Below the pieces are notes generated by a model. That model saw nothing but the letters and a program-made list of their open reading frames with translations. It had not been told where the DNA came from and ran no database searches. Both the position numbers and the translations under genes were made by a program. DNA of 64,000 nucleotides from Rhodococcus aetherivorans (GTDB lineage: Bacteria; Actinomycetota; Actinomycetes; Mycobacteriales; Mycobacteriaceae). Location: positions 1 to 64,000 of the forward strand of contig NZ_JAALEG010000012.1 in the NCBI RefSeq assembly GCF_011058165.1. Reading direction: 5' to 3'. Below are positions 10,474 to 20,500 of this stretch, piece after piece. Every line of letters starts with the position of its first letter. The first letter of the stretch is position 1.

Positions 10474-11991
10474 ATGAGCATCCCGACGACCACCGAGCCG
10501 ACCGGTCGCCATACGGCAAGCACGCATTTCGACGTCTTGATCGTCGGCGCCGGCATTTCCGGCATCGGCGCGGCGTATCACCTCCAGACACGCCGTCCCG
10601 GTACGACGTTCGCAGTCCTGGAGGGCCGGGATTCGATCGGCGGCACGTGGAGCCTGTTCCGCTACCCGGGCATTCGCTCGGACTCGGACATGCCGAGTTT
10701 CGGCTACGGGTTCAAGCCGTGGACGCATCGGAAGTCGATCGCAGACGGGCACATCATCATGGATTACCTGAGGCAGACCGTCACCGAGAACCGTCTCGAC
10801 CAGCACATTCGTTTCGGCTACCGGGTTATCGGCGCAGAGTTCTCCTCGGCGGACGGATACTGGACCGTCACCGCGCAATCGTCCGGCAGCGCCGAGCACG
10901 TGCACTTCACCGCGCGATTCCTGTTCCTGGGCACCGGCTACTACGACTACGAGGAAGGCTTCACGCCCGACATCGAGGGTGTGGAGGAGTTCGCGGGCCG
11001 GCTGATCCACCCGCAGCACTGGCCCGAGGACCTCGACTACGCCGGCAAGCGCGTGGTGGTCATCGGCTCCGGCGCGACCGCCGTGACGCTGATCCCGTCG
11101 ATGGCCGGCAAGGCCGGTCATGTCACGATGCTGCAGCGCTCGCCGAGCTACGTGTTCTCGATACCGGCCGAGGACGCGATCGCGAACACCCTGAACAAGG
11201 TGGTCGGTCCCACCCGAGCGCACCGGATCGTCCGGCGCAAGAACATCATGCTCAACCGCGGGATCTACAAGGCCTGCCAGCGCGCGCCCAAGCTCATGCG
11301 CAAGCTGTTGATCGCCGATGTGCGCCGGCAGCTGCCCAAGAGCTTCGACGTAGACACCCACTTCACCCCGCGTTACAACCCATGGGACCAGCGCCTGTGC
11401 ATGGTCCCCGACGGGGATCTGTTCAAGGCGATATCCGCCGGGCATGCCTCGGTGGTGACCGACCGGATCAAGCGGTTCACCGAGGAGGGGATTCTGCTGG
11501 AATCGGGTCAGGAGTTGGCCGCCGACATCGTCGTCACGGCGACCGGACTCAACATGACACCGTTCGGCAAGATCGCGCTGAGCGTGGACGGGCGGCGCGT
11601 GAACCTGCCCGACACGACGGTCTACAAGGCGATGATGTTGTCCGGTGTGCCGAATCTCGTGTTCGCGCTGGGCTACACGAACATCTCCTGGACCCTCAAG
11701 GTGGACTTGGTGTGCGAGCACTTCTGCCGACTGCTCGACTACATGGACAGCCACGGCTACGGCACCGTCGAACCAGTGCTCGACGATCCGCACATGGACC
11801 GTGTCCCCGTGGTCGAGATGAGCTCGGGATATGTCCAGCGGGCCGTCGCGAAGTTCCCGCGCGGCGGCACCAGCGGCCCGTGGACGGTACAGATGGCCTA
11901 CGAGAAGGACGTCGAGCGGCTGCGTCGCGGGCCGGTCGAGGATCCGGCGCTCGAGTTCGCGCCCAGCCGCACGGCTGCCGTCGCGTCGTAG
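10474..11991 (+). CDS. Flavin-containing monooxygenase, Baeyer-Villiger type
   Basis: A 505-residue FAD/NADPH enzyme that inserts oxygen into ketones. The FAD fingerprint GAGISG lies at 25-30 and the NADPH fingerprint VVVIGSGATA near 190-200. Between them FAGRLIHPQHWPE matches the Baeyer-Villiger signature F-x-G-x-x-x-H-x-x-x-W-P. DRIKRFTEEGILLESG and the downstream ATGLN motif are typical of the EthA-like type I group. The ATG follows GAGGAG closely. The hydrolase begins 16 bp after the stop, which suggests a two-step route: ketone to ester, then ester cleavage. Regulation by the divergent PucR protein is likely. Confidence 0.92.
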   Translation: MSIPTTTEPTGRHTASTHFDVLIVGAGISGIGAAYHLQTRRPGTTFAVLEGRDSIGGTWSLFRYPGIRSDSDMPSFGYGFKPWTHRKSIADGHIIMDYLRQTVTENRLDQHIRFGYRVIGAEFSSADGYWTVTAQSSGSAEHVHFTARFLFLGTGYYDYEEGFTPDIEGVEEFAGRLIHPQHWPEDLDYAGKRVVVIGSGATAVTLIPSMAGKAGHVTMLQRSPSYVFSIPAEDAIANTLNKVVGPTRAHRIVRRKNIMLNRGIYKACQRAPKLMRKLLIADVRRQLPKSFDVDTHFTPRYNPWDQRLCMVPDGDLFKAISAGHASVVTDRIKRFTEEGILLESGQELAADIVVTATGLNMTPFGKIALSVDGRRVNLPDTTVYKAMMLSGVPNLVFALGYTNISWTLKVDLVCEHFCRLLDYMDSHGYGTVEPVLDDPHMDRVPVVEMSSGYVQRAVAKFPRGGTSGPWTVQMAYEKDVERLRRGPVEDPALEFAPSRTAAVAS

Positions 11992-12007
11992 GAACGGAGC
12001 GACCGAG

Positions 12008-12925
12008 ATGAAGAAGGACCTGACCTTCCCCAGCCACGGCGTCGCCTGCGCCGCCTGGCATGTTCCGGCTACCTCCGACGTGCTGGCCGGCACGGCCGGC
12101 CGGCCGTGTGTGGTGATGGCACACGGCTTCGGCGGCACCCGAGACACCGGCCTGATCGGCTATGCCGACGGGTTCGCCGACAGCGGCATCGACGTATTGG
12201 TCTTCGACTACCGCGGCTTCGGCGACTCGGAAGGAACACCGCGCCAGGATGTTTCCTTCCGGCGTCAGCGCCAGGACTATCACGCGGCGATCGCCGCCGC
12301 CCGTCACCTGCCCGGCGTGGACGCCGATCGAATCGCGTTGTGGGGAACGTCGTACTCCGGTGGTCATGTCGTCGCAGTCGCCGCGCAGGACAGGCGCGTC
12401 GCGGCAATCGTATCGATGACCCCCGCGACCGACGGACTGGCAGCCGCGATGCAGATCGCCCGCTACGCCGGAGCCGGTCAACTGGTGCGCACCACCGGCC
12501 ACGGGTTGCGCGACCTCGCTCGCCGGATTACCGGACGCCGGCCGCACCACATCCCGGTGGTGGCGCGGCCGGGAAAGGTGGCGATCATCAGCGCCTCCGG
12601 CGCCGAGGAGGCCTACACCTCGATCGCCGGACCGACGTGGCGCAACGAAATCTGCGCGCGCACAGCACTGGAGGTGGCCGTGAACCGGCCCATCATCGCT
12701 GCCGGCCGCCTTGGCTGCCCAATCCTTGTGCAGGTGGGCACACACGACCGTGTCGCACCGCCCGTCGCCGCGCGCAGGACCGCGAAGAGGGCAGGGGCCA
12801 CTGCACTGTTGTGCGAGTACCCCGTCGATCACTTCGACGTCTACGACGGTCCTTGGCAACAACGGATGCTGCGTGACCAGCTCAGCTTCCTGATCCGCGC
12901 CCTCGATCCGGCGCGGCCCTGCTGA
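12008..12925 (+). CDS. Alpha/beta hydrolase (esterase-like), partner of the monooxygenase
   Basis: A 305-residue alpha/beta hydrolase. HGFGGTRDTG provides the oxyanion region. WGTSYSGGH is the nucleophile elbow (Ser in G-x-S-x-G), VGTHDRVAPP carries the acid Asp, and YPVDHFDVYDG the catalytic His. The sequence resembles the dienelactone-hydrolase/UilS-like group. It lies 16 bp behind the monooxygenase in the same orientation, so cleavage of the ester product is the inferred role. Substrate chain length and ring size are unknown. Confidence 0.88.
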   Translation: MKKDLTFPSHGVACAAWHVPATSDVLAGTAGRPCVVMAHGFGGTRDTGLIGYADGFADSGIDVLVFDYRGFGDSEGTPRQDVSFRRQRQDYHAAIAAARHLPGVDADRIALWGTSYSGGHVVAVAAQDRRVAAIVSMTPATDGLAAAMQIARYAGAGQLVRTTGHGLRDLARRITGRRPHHIPVVARPGKVAIISASGAEEAYTSIAGPTWRNEICARTALEVAVNRPIIAAGRLGCPILVQVGTHDRVAPPVAARRTAKRAGATALLCEYPVDHFDVYDGPWQQRMLRDQLSFLIRALDPARPC

Positions 12926-13157
12926 TCGTCACCGTTCCACCGAGCTGCTCGCGCTCGACGCCCATGACATTCCGATGGTGCGCGACTCGCTCGGCGGAGA
13001 GTCGAGATCTACCACGTCCTGTGCAGTGCACACGTTCACACGTTCGAGCATCGGGCCCCGACCGCAGCCGCTCGACATCCCTCGGAGCATCCGCCGGTGC
13101 GTCCCGAGCGGCCGGTCGGTTAGCGTGACGGGTCCGGCCCCGGCGAGAGGACGAACG

Positions 13158-14390
13158 ATGACCACAGCAGCACCTGCACCGGCACGACAGCTGAGCCGGG
13201 CCCTGGCCGGCGTGCTGGCCGTCCTCGTCACCACCGGGTGGGCGGCGAACCACTTCGCCGCGATGATCCCCGTCCTGCGCGAGCACGAAGGCCTCTCGCG
13301 CGCGCTGCTCGACGGGGTGTTCGGCATCTATGCGCTCGGGCTGCTGCCCGGTCTCGTCGGCGGCGGCGCACTCTCGGACCGGACCGGCCGTGCGGCGGTC
13401 GTCCTCCCCGGTGCGACGATCGCCCTCGTCGGCACCGTGCTGCTGCTCGTCCGGCACGACGCCGCCGGACTCGTCGCGGGCCGCCTCGTCGTGGGCATCG
13501 GCGCGGGCCTGGCCATCGGTGCGGGCACGGCCTGGGCCACCGACCTGCGCGGGAAGGTCGGCACGGTGCTCGCCGGCGTCGCGCTCAGCTCCGGATTCGC
13601 CCTGGGGCCTTTCGTGTCCGGTCTGCTCGCCGAGTTCGGCCCCCGGCCGCTGTCCCTGCCGTTCGTGCTCTCGGCCGCGTTGTCGGCCGCGGCCGTCACC
13701 GCCGCGACGGTGTGGAGCCGGCCGGCCCACTACGCGGCGGCGGACCTGCAGCCGGTCGTGCCGGGACACGGCCGGTCGGTGGCCGGTGCGCTGTCCTGGT
13801 CGCTGCCGCTGGCACCCTGGGTGTTCGCCTGCGTCACAGTCGCTTTCGTGACGTTTCCGGCCCGGGTCGCGAGCGCGTACGCGGGACCGGCGCTGACCGG
13901 GGCCGCGGCGCTGCTCGCCCTGGGCTCCGGGATCGTCGCGCAGGCCGTGGCCCGTCGGCGGGAGTGGGGCCCGCAGGCCGGGACGGCCGGCGCCGTCCTC
14001 GCCGGACTCGGGTTCCTCCTCGTCGGCGCCGGCGGGGCGCACCCGCCGCTGTGGCTGCTGCCCGTCGCGGCACCCGTGCTCGGGGTGGCCTACGGGCTGT
14101 GCCTGCGCGAGGGCCTGCTCGACCTGGAGTCACTCGCGCCGAAGACCTCGCGCGGGACGCTGACCGGCGTCTTCTACGTCGGCACCTACCTGGGCTTCGC
14201 GCTGCCGCTGCTGCTCGTGCTGTTCGAGCCCACCACCGGCGCGAGCCTGCCGCTGTTCGTGCTCGCCGTCCCGGCGTTCGCGGTCGCGCTGGTACGGGCC
14301 CGCCGGCTGGCCGTCGCCGAGCACCCCCGCGCCGTCGACGCGCCGCGCAGCCCCGGCGAATCGTCGCGGACGGAAGGACACCGGCGATGA
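13158..14390 (+). CDS. MFS transporter coupled to a beta-glucosidase gene
   Basis: A 410-residue protein with about twelve predicted helices. The motif-A region reads GGGALSDRTGRAAV after helix 2, and NHFAAMIPVLREHEGLSR near the start resembles sugar or drug MFS carriers of actinobacteria. Its stop codon overlaps the ATG of the GH3 glycosidase by 4 bp (ATGA), so the two are co-translated. Uptake of a beta-glucoside or oligosaccharide is suggested by this coupling, but the family also includes exporters and the direction of transport is not visible. The ATG follows a GA-rich stretch (GAGAGG). Confidence 0.85.
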   Translation: MTTAAPAPARQLSRALAGVLAVLVTTGWAANHFAAMIPVLREHEGLSRALLDGVFGIYALGLLPGLVGGGALSDRTGRAAVVLPGATIALVGTVLLLVRHDAAGLVAGRLVVGIGAGLAIGAGTAWATDLRGKVGTVLAGVALSSGFALGPFVSGLLAEFGPRPLSLPFVLSAALSAAAVTAATVWSRPAHYAAADLQPVVPGHGRSVAGALSWSLPLAPWVFACVTVAFVTFPARVASAYAGPALTGAAALLALGSGIVAQAVARRREWGPQAGTAGAVLAGLGFLLVGAGGAHPPLWLLPVAAPVLGVAYGLCLREGLLDLESLAPKTSRGTLTGVFYVGTYLGFALPLLLVLFEPTTGASLPLFVLAVPAFAVALVRARRLAVAEHPRAVDAPRSPGESSRTEGHRR

Positions 14391-16699
14391 CCACGCGCCC
14401 CGACCTGACCCACGAACAGCAGGCCGCCCTGCTGTCCGGCCACGACTTCTGGAGCACCGAGGCCATCGAGGAGGCCGGGATTCCGAGTGTCGTCCTGACC
14501 GACGGCCCGCACGGCGTGCGCTGTCAGTCCGGCGACAGCGACCACCTCGGCCTGCACGCCAGCCTGCCCGCGACGTGCTTCCCGCTCGCCGTCGCCGTCG
14601 GCTCGAGCTGGGACCGGAGCGTCGCCGAGGAGGTGGGCCGCGCCGTGGGACGGGAGGCGCGCGCCCTCGGCGTGCACGTGGTCCTCGGGCCGGGCGTCAA
14701 CATCAAGCGCTCACCGCTGTGCGGACGCAACTTCGAGTACTACTCGGAGGACCCGCTGCTCTCCGGCGTCCTCGGTGCGGCGCACGTGCGGGGTCTCCAG
14801 TCCGTGGGGGTCGGGGCGTGCGTCAAGCACTTCGCCGCCAACAACCAGGAAACGGACCGGATGCGGGTCAGCGCGGACGTCGACGACCGGACCCTGCGCG
14901 AGATCTACCTGCCCGCCTTCGAACGAGTCGTCGCCGAGGCCCGGCCCGCGGCGGTCATGTGCTCCTACAACAAGGTCAACGGCGTATCTGCGGCCGAGAA
15001 CCGATGGCTGCTCACCGAGGTGCTCCGCGAGCAGTGGGGATTCACCGGGGTCGTCGTCTCCGACTGGGGCGCCGTCGCCGACCGGGTGGCCGGGGTCACG
15101 GCCGGGCTCGACCTCGAGATGCCGGGCAGCGGCGGCGGCACCGACCGGCAGGTGGTCGACGCCGTGCGCGACGGCCGCCTCGACCCGCGTCTCGTCGAGG
15201 CGAGCGCCCACCGGGTCCTGGCCCTGTCGGACCTCGTGCGGCCCGCCGCCGGCGACCTCGACCTCGACGGCCAGCACGCGCTTGCGCGCCGGCTCGCCGC
15301 CGACTGCGCGGTGTTGCTGAAGAACGACGACGGCGTCCTCCCGCTGCGCCGCGGGCAGCACGTCGCGGTGCTGGGATCGTTCGCCGCCACCCCCCGATTC
15401 CAGGGCGGCGGAAGCTCGCACATCGCGCCGACCCGGGTCGATCCGGCGCTCGACGCCGTCCGCGCGCTCGCCGCGGCCCACGGCCTGACGGTGTCCGCGG
15501 CCGACGGCTTCCCGCTCGGAGCGGACGGCGATGCCCGGGCCCTGCTCGACGAGGCGGTGCGCGTGGCGGCCGCCGCCGACGTGGCCGTCGTGTTCGCCGG
15601 CCTCACCGAACGTGAGGAATCCGAGGGCTTCGACCGCGACACGCTCGACCTGCCGCCGGTGCAGGTCGCCCTCGTGCGGGCCGTCGCGCAGGCGGCACCG
15701 CGCACGGTCGTCGTCCTCGCCCACGGCGGCGTGGTCTCGCTCGAGGGCTGGCACGACGAGGTCGATGCGATCCTCGACGGCTGGCTGCTCGGGCAGGCCG
15801 GCGGGTCGGCGATCGCGGATCTGCTGCTCGGTGTCGCCAACCCGTCCGGACACCTCGCCGAGACCGTCCCGCTGCGACTCGAGGACACCCCCTCGTACCT
15901 CAACTTCCCCGGCGAGCAGGGGCACGTCCGCTACGGCGAGGGCGTCATGGTGGGTTACCGCGGCTACGAAACCCTGCGCCGCGCCGTCCGCTACCCGTTC
16001 GGACACGGCCTGAGCTACACGACGTTCGTCACCGAGTCCCTCGACGTCGCGCTGGGGGGCGACGGCACCGTCGCGGTGCGCGTGCGCGTGCGCAACGCCG
16101 GCGACCGTGCCGGCAAGCACGTGGTGCAGGTGTACGTCGCCACCGACGCCGGTCCGGTGCGACGCCCGGTGCGCGAACTGCGGGCGTTCGAGAAGATCGA
16201 GCTGGCGCCCGGCGAGGCGCGCGACGTCGAGTTGACCTTGGAACGAAGGGCTTTCGCGTACTGGGACGTCGAGCTCGACGACTGGGTCGTGGCGCTCGGT
16301 GAATACGCGATCCAGGTGTGCGCCGACGCCGCCACGGTGCTCGAGGCGCGCACCGTCACGCTCGCGGGCGATGTGGTCTCGCGCCCTCTCTCGATGGAAT
16401 CGACGGTGGGTGAATGGTTCTCGCATCCGACGGTGGGACCGGCGTTCCTCGAGGTCCTCGCCGGGGCGACGGGTTCCGCTCCCACCCCGGATCCGCAGGA
16501 ACACGCCGGGCTGCTGCGCATGGTCGAATCGATGCGCATGGCCCAGTTCCTGACGTTCCTACCGATCCCGGTCCCTCAGGAGAAACTCGACGAACTCCTC
16601 GCGCTCGGTGGCACGGTCGCGAACTCGGCCACCGACGCGGCCGCGGGCAACCGGGACCACCCGGCTCCGACGCCGCCCGGGCAGCCGGGCGGACCGTGA
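14387..16699 (+). CDS. Glycoside hydrolase family 3 (beta-glucosidase-like)
   Basis: A 770-residue GH3 enzyme, full length for the three-domain bacterial beta-glucosidases. The N-terminal barrel carries GPGVNIKRSPLCGRNFEY, KHFAANNQE and VVVSDWGA; the Asp of SDW (about 225) is the catalytic nucleophile. The second alpha/beta domain begins near 310 with VLLKNDDGVLPL and includes QGGGSSHI. The C-terminal fibronectin-like domain starts near 545 (VRVRVRNAGDRAGKHVVQVYV). There is no signal peptide, so it acts in the cytoplasm on imported glucosides, consistent with translational coupling to the MFS gene. Exact specificity (gluco-, xylo- or galacto-) is open. Confidence 0.93.
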   Translation: MTTRPDLTHEQQAALLSGHDFWSTEAIEEAGIPSVVLTDGPHGVRCQSGDSDHLGLHASLPATCFPLAVAVGSSWDRSVAEEVGRAVGREARALGVHVVLGPGVNIKRSPLCGRNFEYYSEDPLLSGVLGAAHVRGLQSVGVGACVKHFAANNQETDRMRVSADVDDRTLREIYLPAFERVVAEARPAAVMCSYNKVNGVSAAENRWLLTEVLREQWGFTGVVVSDWGAVADRVAGVTAGLDLEMPGSGGGTDRQVVDAVRDGRLDPRLVEASAHRVLALSDLVRPAAGDLDLDGQHALARRLAADCAVLLKNDDGVLPLRRGQHVAVLGSFAATPRFQGGGSSHIAPTRVDPALDAVRALAAAHGLTVSAADGFPLGADGDARALLDEAVRVAAAADVAVVFAGLTEREESEGFDRDTLDLPPVQVALVRAVAQAAPRTVVVLAHGGVVSLEGWHDEVDAILDGWLLGQAGGSAIADLLLGVANPSGHLAETVPLRLEDTPSYLNFPGEQGHVRYGEGVMVGYRGYETLRRAVRYPFGHGLSYTTFVTESLDVALGGDGTVAVRVRVRNAGDRAGKHVVQVYVATDAGPVRRPVRELRAFEKIELAPGEARDVELTLERRAFAYWDVELDDWVVALGEYAIQVCADAATVLEARTVTLAGDVVSRPLSMESTVGEWFSHPTVGPAFLEVLAGATGSAPTPDPQEHAGLLRMVESMRMAQFLTFLPIPVPQEKLDELLALGGTVANSATDAAAGNRDHPAPTPPGQPGGP

Positions 16700-17519
16700 G
16701 ACGTCACCGCCCGCCGATCGTCGTTCGTCGTTTTTCTCCGAATTCCGAGGGGTGCGCGCCGATTCCTCGAATCGCCGATTTCTCACGGCCCCGATTTCCG
16801 GGGAATCGAATGCGAGAAACCGTGTGACCCGAATCGAAGAGACGATCGAAGTTGTTCCGCCGATTCGCGAAATTCTGCATTCACCTTCCGGAATCGAATT
16901 CGGTGAGGAAATCGCGTGCCCCCACTCGGTCGAAAATCCTTTCCGCGCCCGTGCACCCGAGCACTGACGCAGAGCAGACCGGAAGACGGTTGTACGCCCG
17001 GAATCACGGAGTCGAATTGGCGTAACTTCCGGAATCACACACTCCGGGTCCGACAATTCCCATACGTTCCTCAACGTTGTGCCCTGAGTATCAAAAGAGG
17101 CAGGGCGGGCTGCGCACCGATCACGACAGAACGGTCCGGACTCTTCCCACCTTGCCGATATGGAATCCCGAATATTGCGACGCGAGCAGGCGGGAGCCTA
17201 TGCTGTGCAAGCACGCCGGCTCACACAGCCGCGGGAATCACCCCGGCCGTCGCAGGGAACGGGCCACCCCGCTTCCGGTGCGACGGCCCGGACCGGGGCG
17301 CACGCGGAAAGAAGGTTGCGCATCGGCATCTTCTCTTGCACCGATATCAGCCCGCCCGCCTGAATTGCCACCGATTGTCGGTGGCAATTCCGTGAAGGGC
17401 TGTGCCCGTTCCTGAAACCTCCCACGAGCGCCGGCCGAGACAGTGCGCCCGTTCGTTCGTCGCGCACAGCGTCCCGCATCGGATGCGCCACCGTCTTTTC
17501 CAGGACACAAGGGACCGAT
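16700..17519. other. 820-bp intergenic region upstream of the NRPS gene
   Basis: No convincing gene. The first 250 bp are less GC-rich than the flanks and contain repeated short variants of GAATTCC/GATTCCTCGAATCG and a weak CCCCG-N5-CGGGG hairpin at 16789-16803 that could end the GH3 transcript. The short open frames here lack ribosome-binding sites and coding bias. The region ends with an AAGGGA site just before the NRPS start and carries the 13-bp inverted repeat at 17362-17390. It probably holds the NRPS promoter and a long leader. Confidence 0.6.
17362..17390. promoter_or_regulatory. Perfect 13-bp inverted repeat in the NRPS leader
   Basis: GAATTGCCACCGA (17362-17374), a 3-nt TTG loop, then TCGGTGGCAATTC (17378-17390). 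The arms are perfectly complementary. No T-run follows, so it is not a typical terminator. It could be an operator for a dimeric regulator or an RNA hairpin in the leader, 130 bp before the NRPS start codon. Confidence 0.6.
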
Positions 17520-20500
17520 ATGGCCGCCCCATCCCTACGCCACCACGCACATCCATTCCCCGATAGTCGGATCCCCCCCGAAGCGTTCCCCTTGTCACCG
17601 GCTCAGTACGGGATCTGGTTGGCGCAGCAGCTCGCCCCCCAGGTCCCCTTCGTCATCGCCCAGTACGTGGAATTTCCCGGGCCGTTGGATCTCGATCTGT
17701 TGCGTGCCGTGTCCGAAACCGCCGGTCGCGAGTTCGAGACCGTCTTCCTGCGCCTGATCGAGATCGACGGGCGCCCGTTCCAGATCGTCGATCGGGAACT
17801 CGACTTCCGGACGGAGATTCTGGACTTCCGCGACCGGCGTGAGCCGAGGGCCGCCGCCGAGGAGTGGCTCCGGCGAGACGTCGAACGCCCCGTCGACCTG
17901 CTCGCCGACCGGATGTGCAAGATCGCGGTCCTGTGCATCGACGACTCCGACTTCCTGGTCTACGTCAAAGCCCATCACATCGTGCTGGACGGTTACGGGG
18001 CAATGATCCTTATGAATCGGGGCGCGGAGTTGTACGCCGCCGCACTCGAGGGCCGCGCGGCGGACGCCGGACCGTCGACAGACCTCCGCACCCTGTACGA
18101 ACGGGACCGGAAGTATCGAGCATCGCGCAGGTTCGCCGCCGATCGTGACTACTGGTCGCAGCGGATGCTGGCCGCGCCCAACGGAACCGGAGACACCGCA
18201 GTGCCTCCGGCCGTCACGTCCCTCGTCGAGACTGCGGAGTTGTCCCCAGCCGCCTCCGATCACCTGCAGGGGTCCGCCAAGACGATGAACGCAACGCCGA
18301 CGGCGGTCGTTCTCGCGGCTTTCGCATGCTTCTTCTCGCGGCTGTCCGGCAGCGGCGACGTACTCGTCAACATCCCTGTCTCCGCTCGCACAACCGCACA
18401 GCTACGACATTCGGCCGGCATGTTGGTCAACGTCGTCCCGCTGCGGATCGCGGTTCACGCCGAGGACACGCTCGGTGAGCTGGTCGGGCGGATGCAGCTC
18501 GAACTGCTGGGAGCGTTACGCCATCAGGGCTGCGGGATCGAGGACATCCGGCGCTCCACGGGGAACGCGGTGTCCCGCTTCTCGGTGCCCCTCGTCAATG
18601 TGATGCTCTTCGAGCAGGAGCTGGGACTGGGCGCGGTCCCCGGTACCGTCCATGTCCTGTCCCGGGGACCGGTCGGCGATCGAATGATCAGTGTCTGTCC
18701 CGCCGGTTCACCGGCGGCGACCACGATCGAATTCCGCGCGAATCCGAATCGGTATCGAGAAGACGAGATACGCCGGCAGTGCACCCAGATCGCGGAACTT
18801 CTCGAAGAATTCGTCGCTGCGGATCCGGGAACCCCCCTCGGCTCCATCCATCGCACGAGCGCGCGTGAGGCGGAACGCCGCTTCCGGGACGCATCGCTCG
18901 TGGACTTCTGGGCATCGACGCTGGCGGGGCTGCCCACGCCGCCGGAGCTGCCGATCGGCCCCTCGCCGATCCGCCGCACGAAAGATTCTGCGACAGTTCG
19001 GTTCCCGATCGACGACGACTCGTGCCGCGCCGTGGTCGCGCTGGCCGCCGAGCAGCACGTCGATTCGTTCGTCGTGCTGCATGCCGCGGTGTCGGTACTG
19101 TTGGCACGCCTCGGCGGTGTCGACGACGTCGCGATCGGCACTCCGGTTCCGCGCACCGGAGTATCCGACGCCGAGGTGGACGATGCCATCGGCATCCTCG
19201 TCCTGCGTGCTCGTGCCGGTTCCGCGACGAGATTCGACGACCTGGTTGCGCAGCTCGGCCGAACCGACCGGGAGGCCTTCGAACATGCCGACGTGTCCCC
19301 GCGACGCCTGGCCGAGGCACTGGGTCCGAGTCAGGACGGGACTCGGTCACCGTTGTATCGGGTGACGCTCGAACATCACGTCGAGGCACAGTCTTCCGCC
19401 GGCGAGCCGGTTACGGGCACGGCAACGACCTACGCCAGCATGTGCTTCGGCACGGCGGACCTGCAGATCTCCGTGACCGAGCGGCGGAACCGCATCACCA
19501 CCGGCATGAGCGTGAGCATGCGGTATGCGACCGAGCCGATCGCCGAGGGGACCGTCTGCGGGTTCGCGAGCCGGTTCACGCGGATTCTGACGGCGATCGC
19601 GGCGGATGCGTCCGTGCGGATCGGCGACATCGATCTGCTCGGCCCGGAGGAACGGGAGACTCTGGTACCGGCGCGCGGTCCGGCCGGAGTCCCGGTGCGA
19701 CGTCTGCCGGACATCCTCGCGGCTGCGGCGTCCGCGGACCCGGAGGCCGTTGCGGTGTCGTGTGGGACGGTCCAGATCTCCTACCGAACACTCGACGAGC
19801 AGACGAACCGACTGGCACGGCGCCTGATCGACCTCGGTGCGGGTCCGGAACGCTTCGTCGCGATCGGGATCGAGCGGTCGGCCGACTCGGTGGTGGCGGT
19901 ATGGGCGGTAACCAAGACGGGCGCGGCGTTCGTGCCGGTGGATCCGACCTACCCGGCCGAGCGGATCGAGTTCATGCTGGACGACTGCGGCGCGGTCCTG
20001 GGACTGACGACGCTCTCCCAGCGTGCTCGGATGCCGGAACGCGTGCGGTGGGTGGTGCTCGACGATCCCCGGATGGCCGACCCGCCGGCCCGGCGCGGGA
20101 CGACGGTGGCCGATACGGACCGCGTGATGCCGCTGAGGGCGGATCATCCGGCGTACCTGATCTACACCTCGGGGTCGACGGGGACGCCGAAAGGTGTCGT
20201 GATCACGCATCGCGGACTGGCGAACCTCGTGGCCTTTGCGGCGGCATCGGCCGAGCCGGGGGCGCGCGTATGGCACGGCGCGTCGCCCAGTTTCGACCTG
20301 GCAGTGCTCGAGATGCTCCTCGCGTTCGGTGTCGGGGCTCAGCTGGTCGTAGCACCCTCCGGGGTGTACGGCGGCACCGAACTCGCACGACTGCTCGCCG
20401 CCGAGCACGTCACGCACTGGTGTACCACCCCGGCGGTCCTGTCCACCCTCGACCCGAGAAGTCTGGACGACCTGGTCTTCGTGATCGTCGGCGGCGAATC

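Noticed and set aside
16700-17519. Small genes in the NRPS leader
   Set aside because: The frames are short, overlap in several phases, and lack start signals or coding bias.
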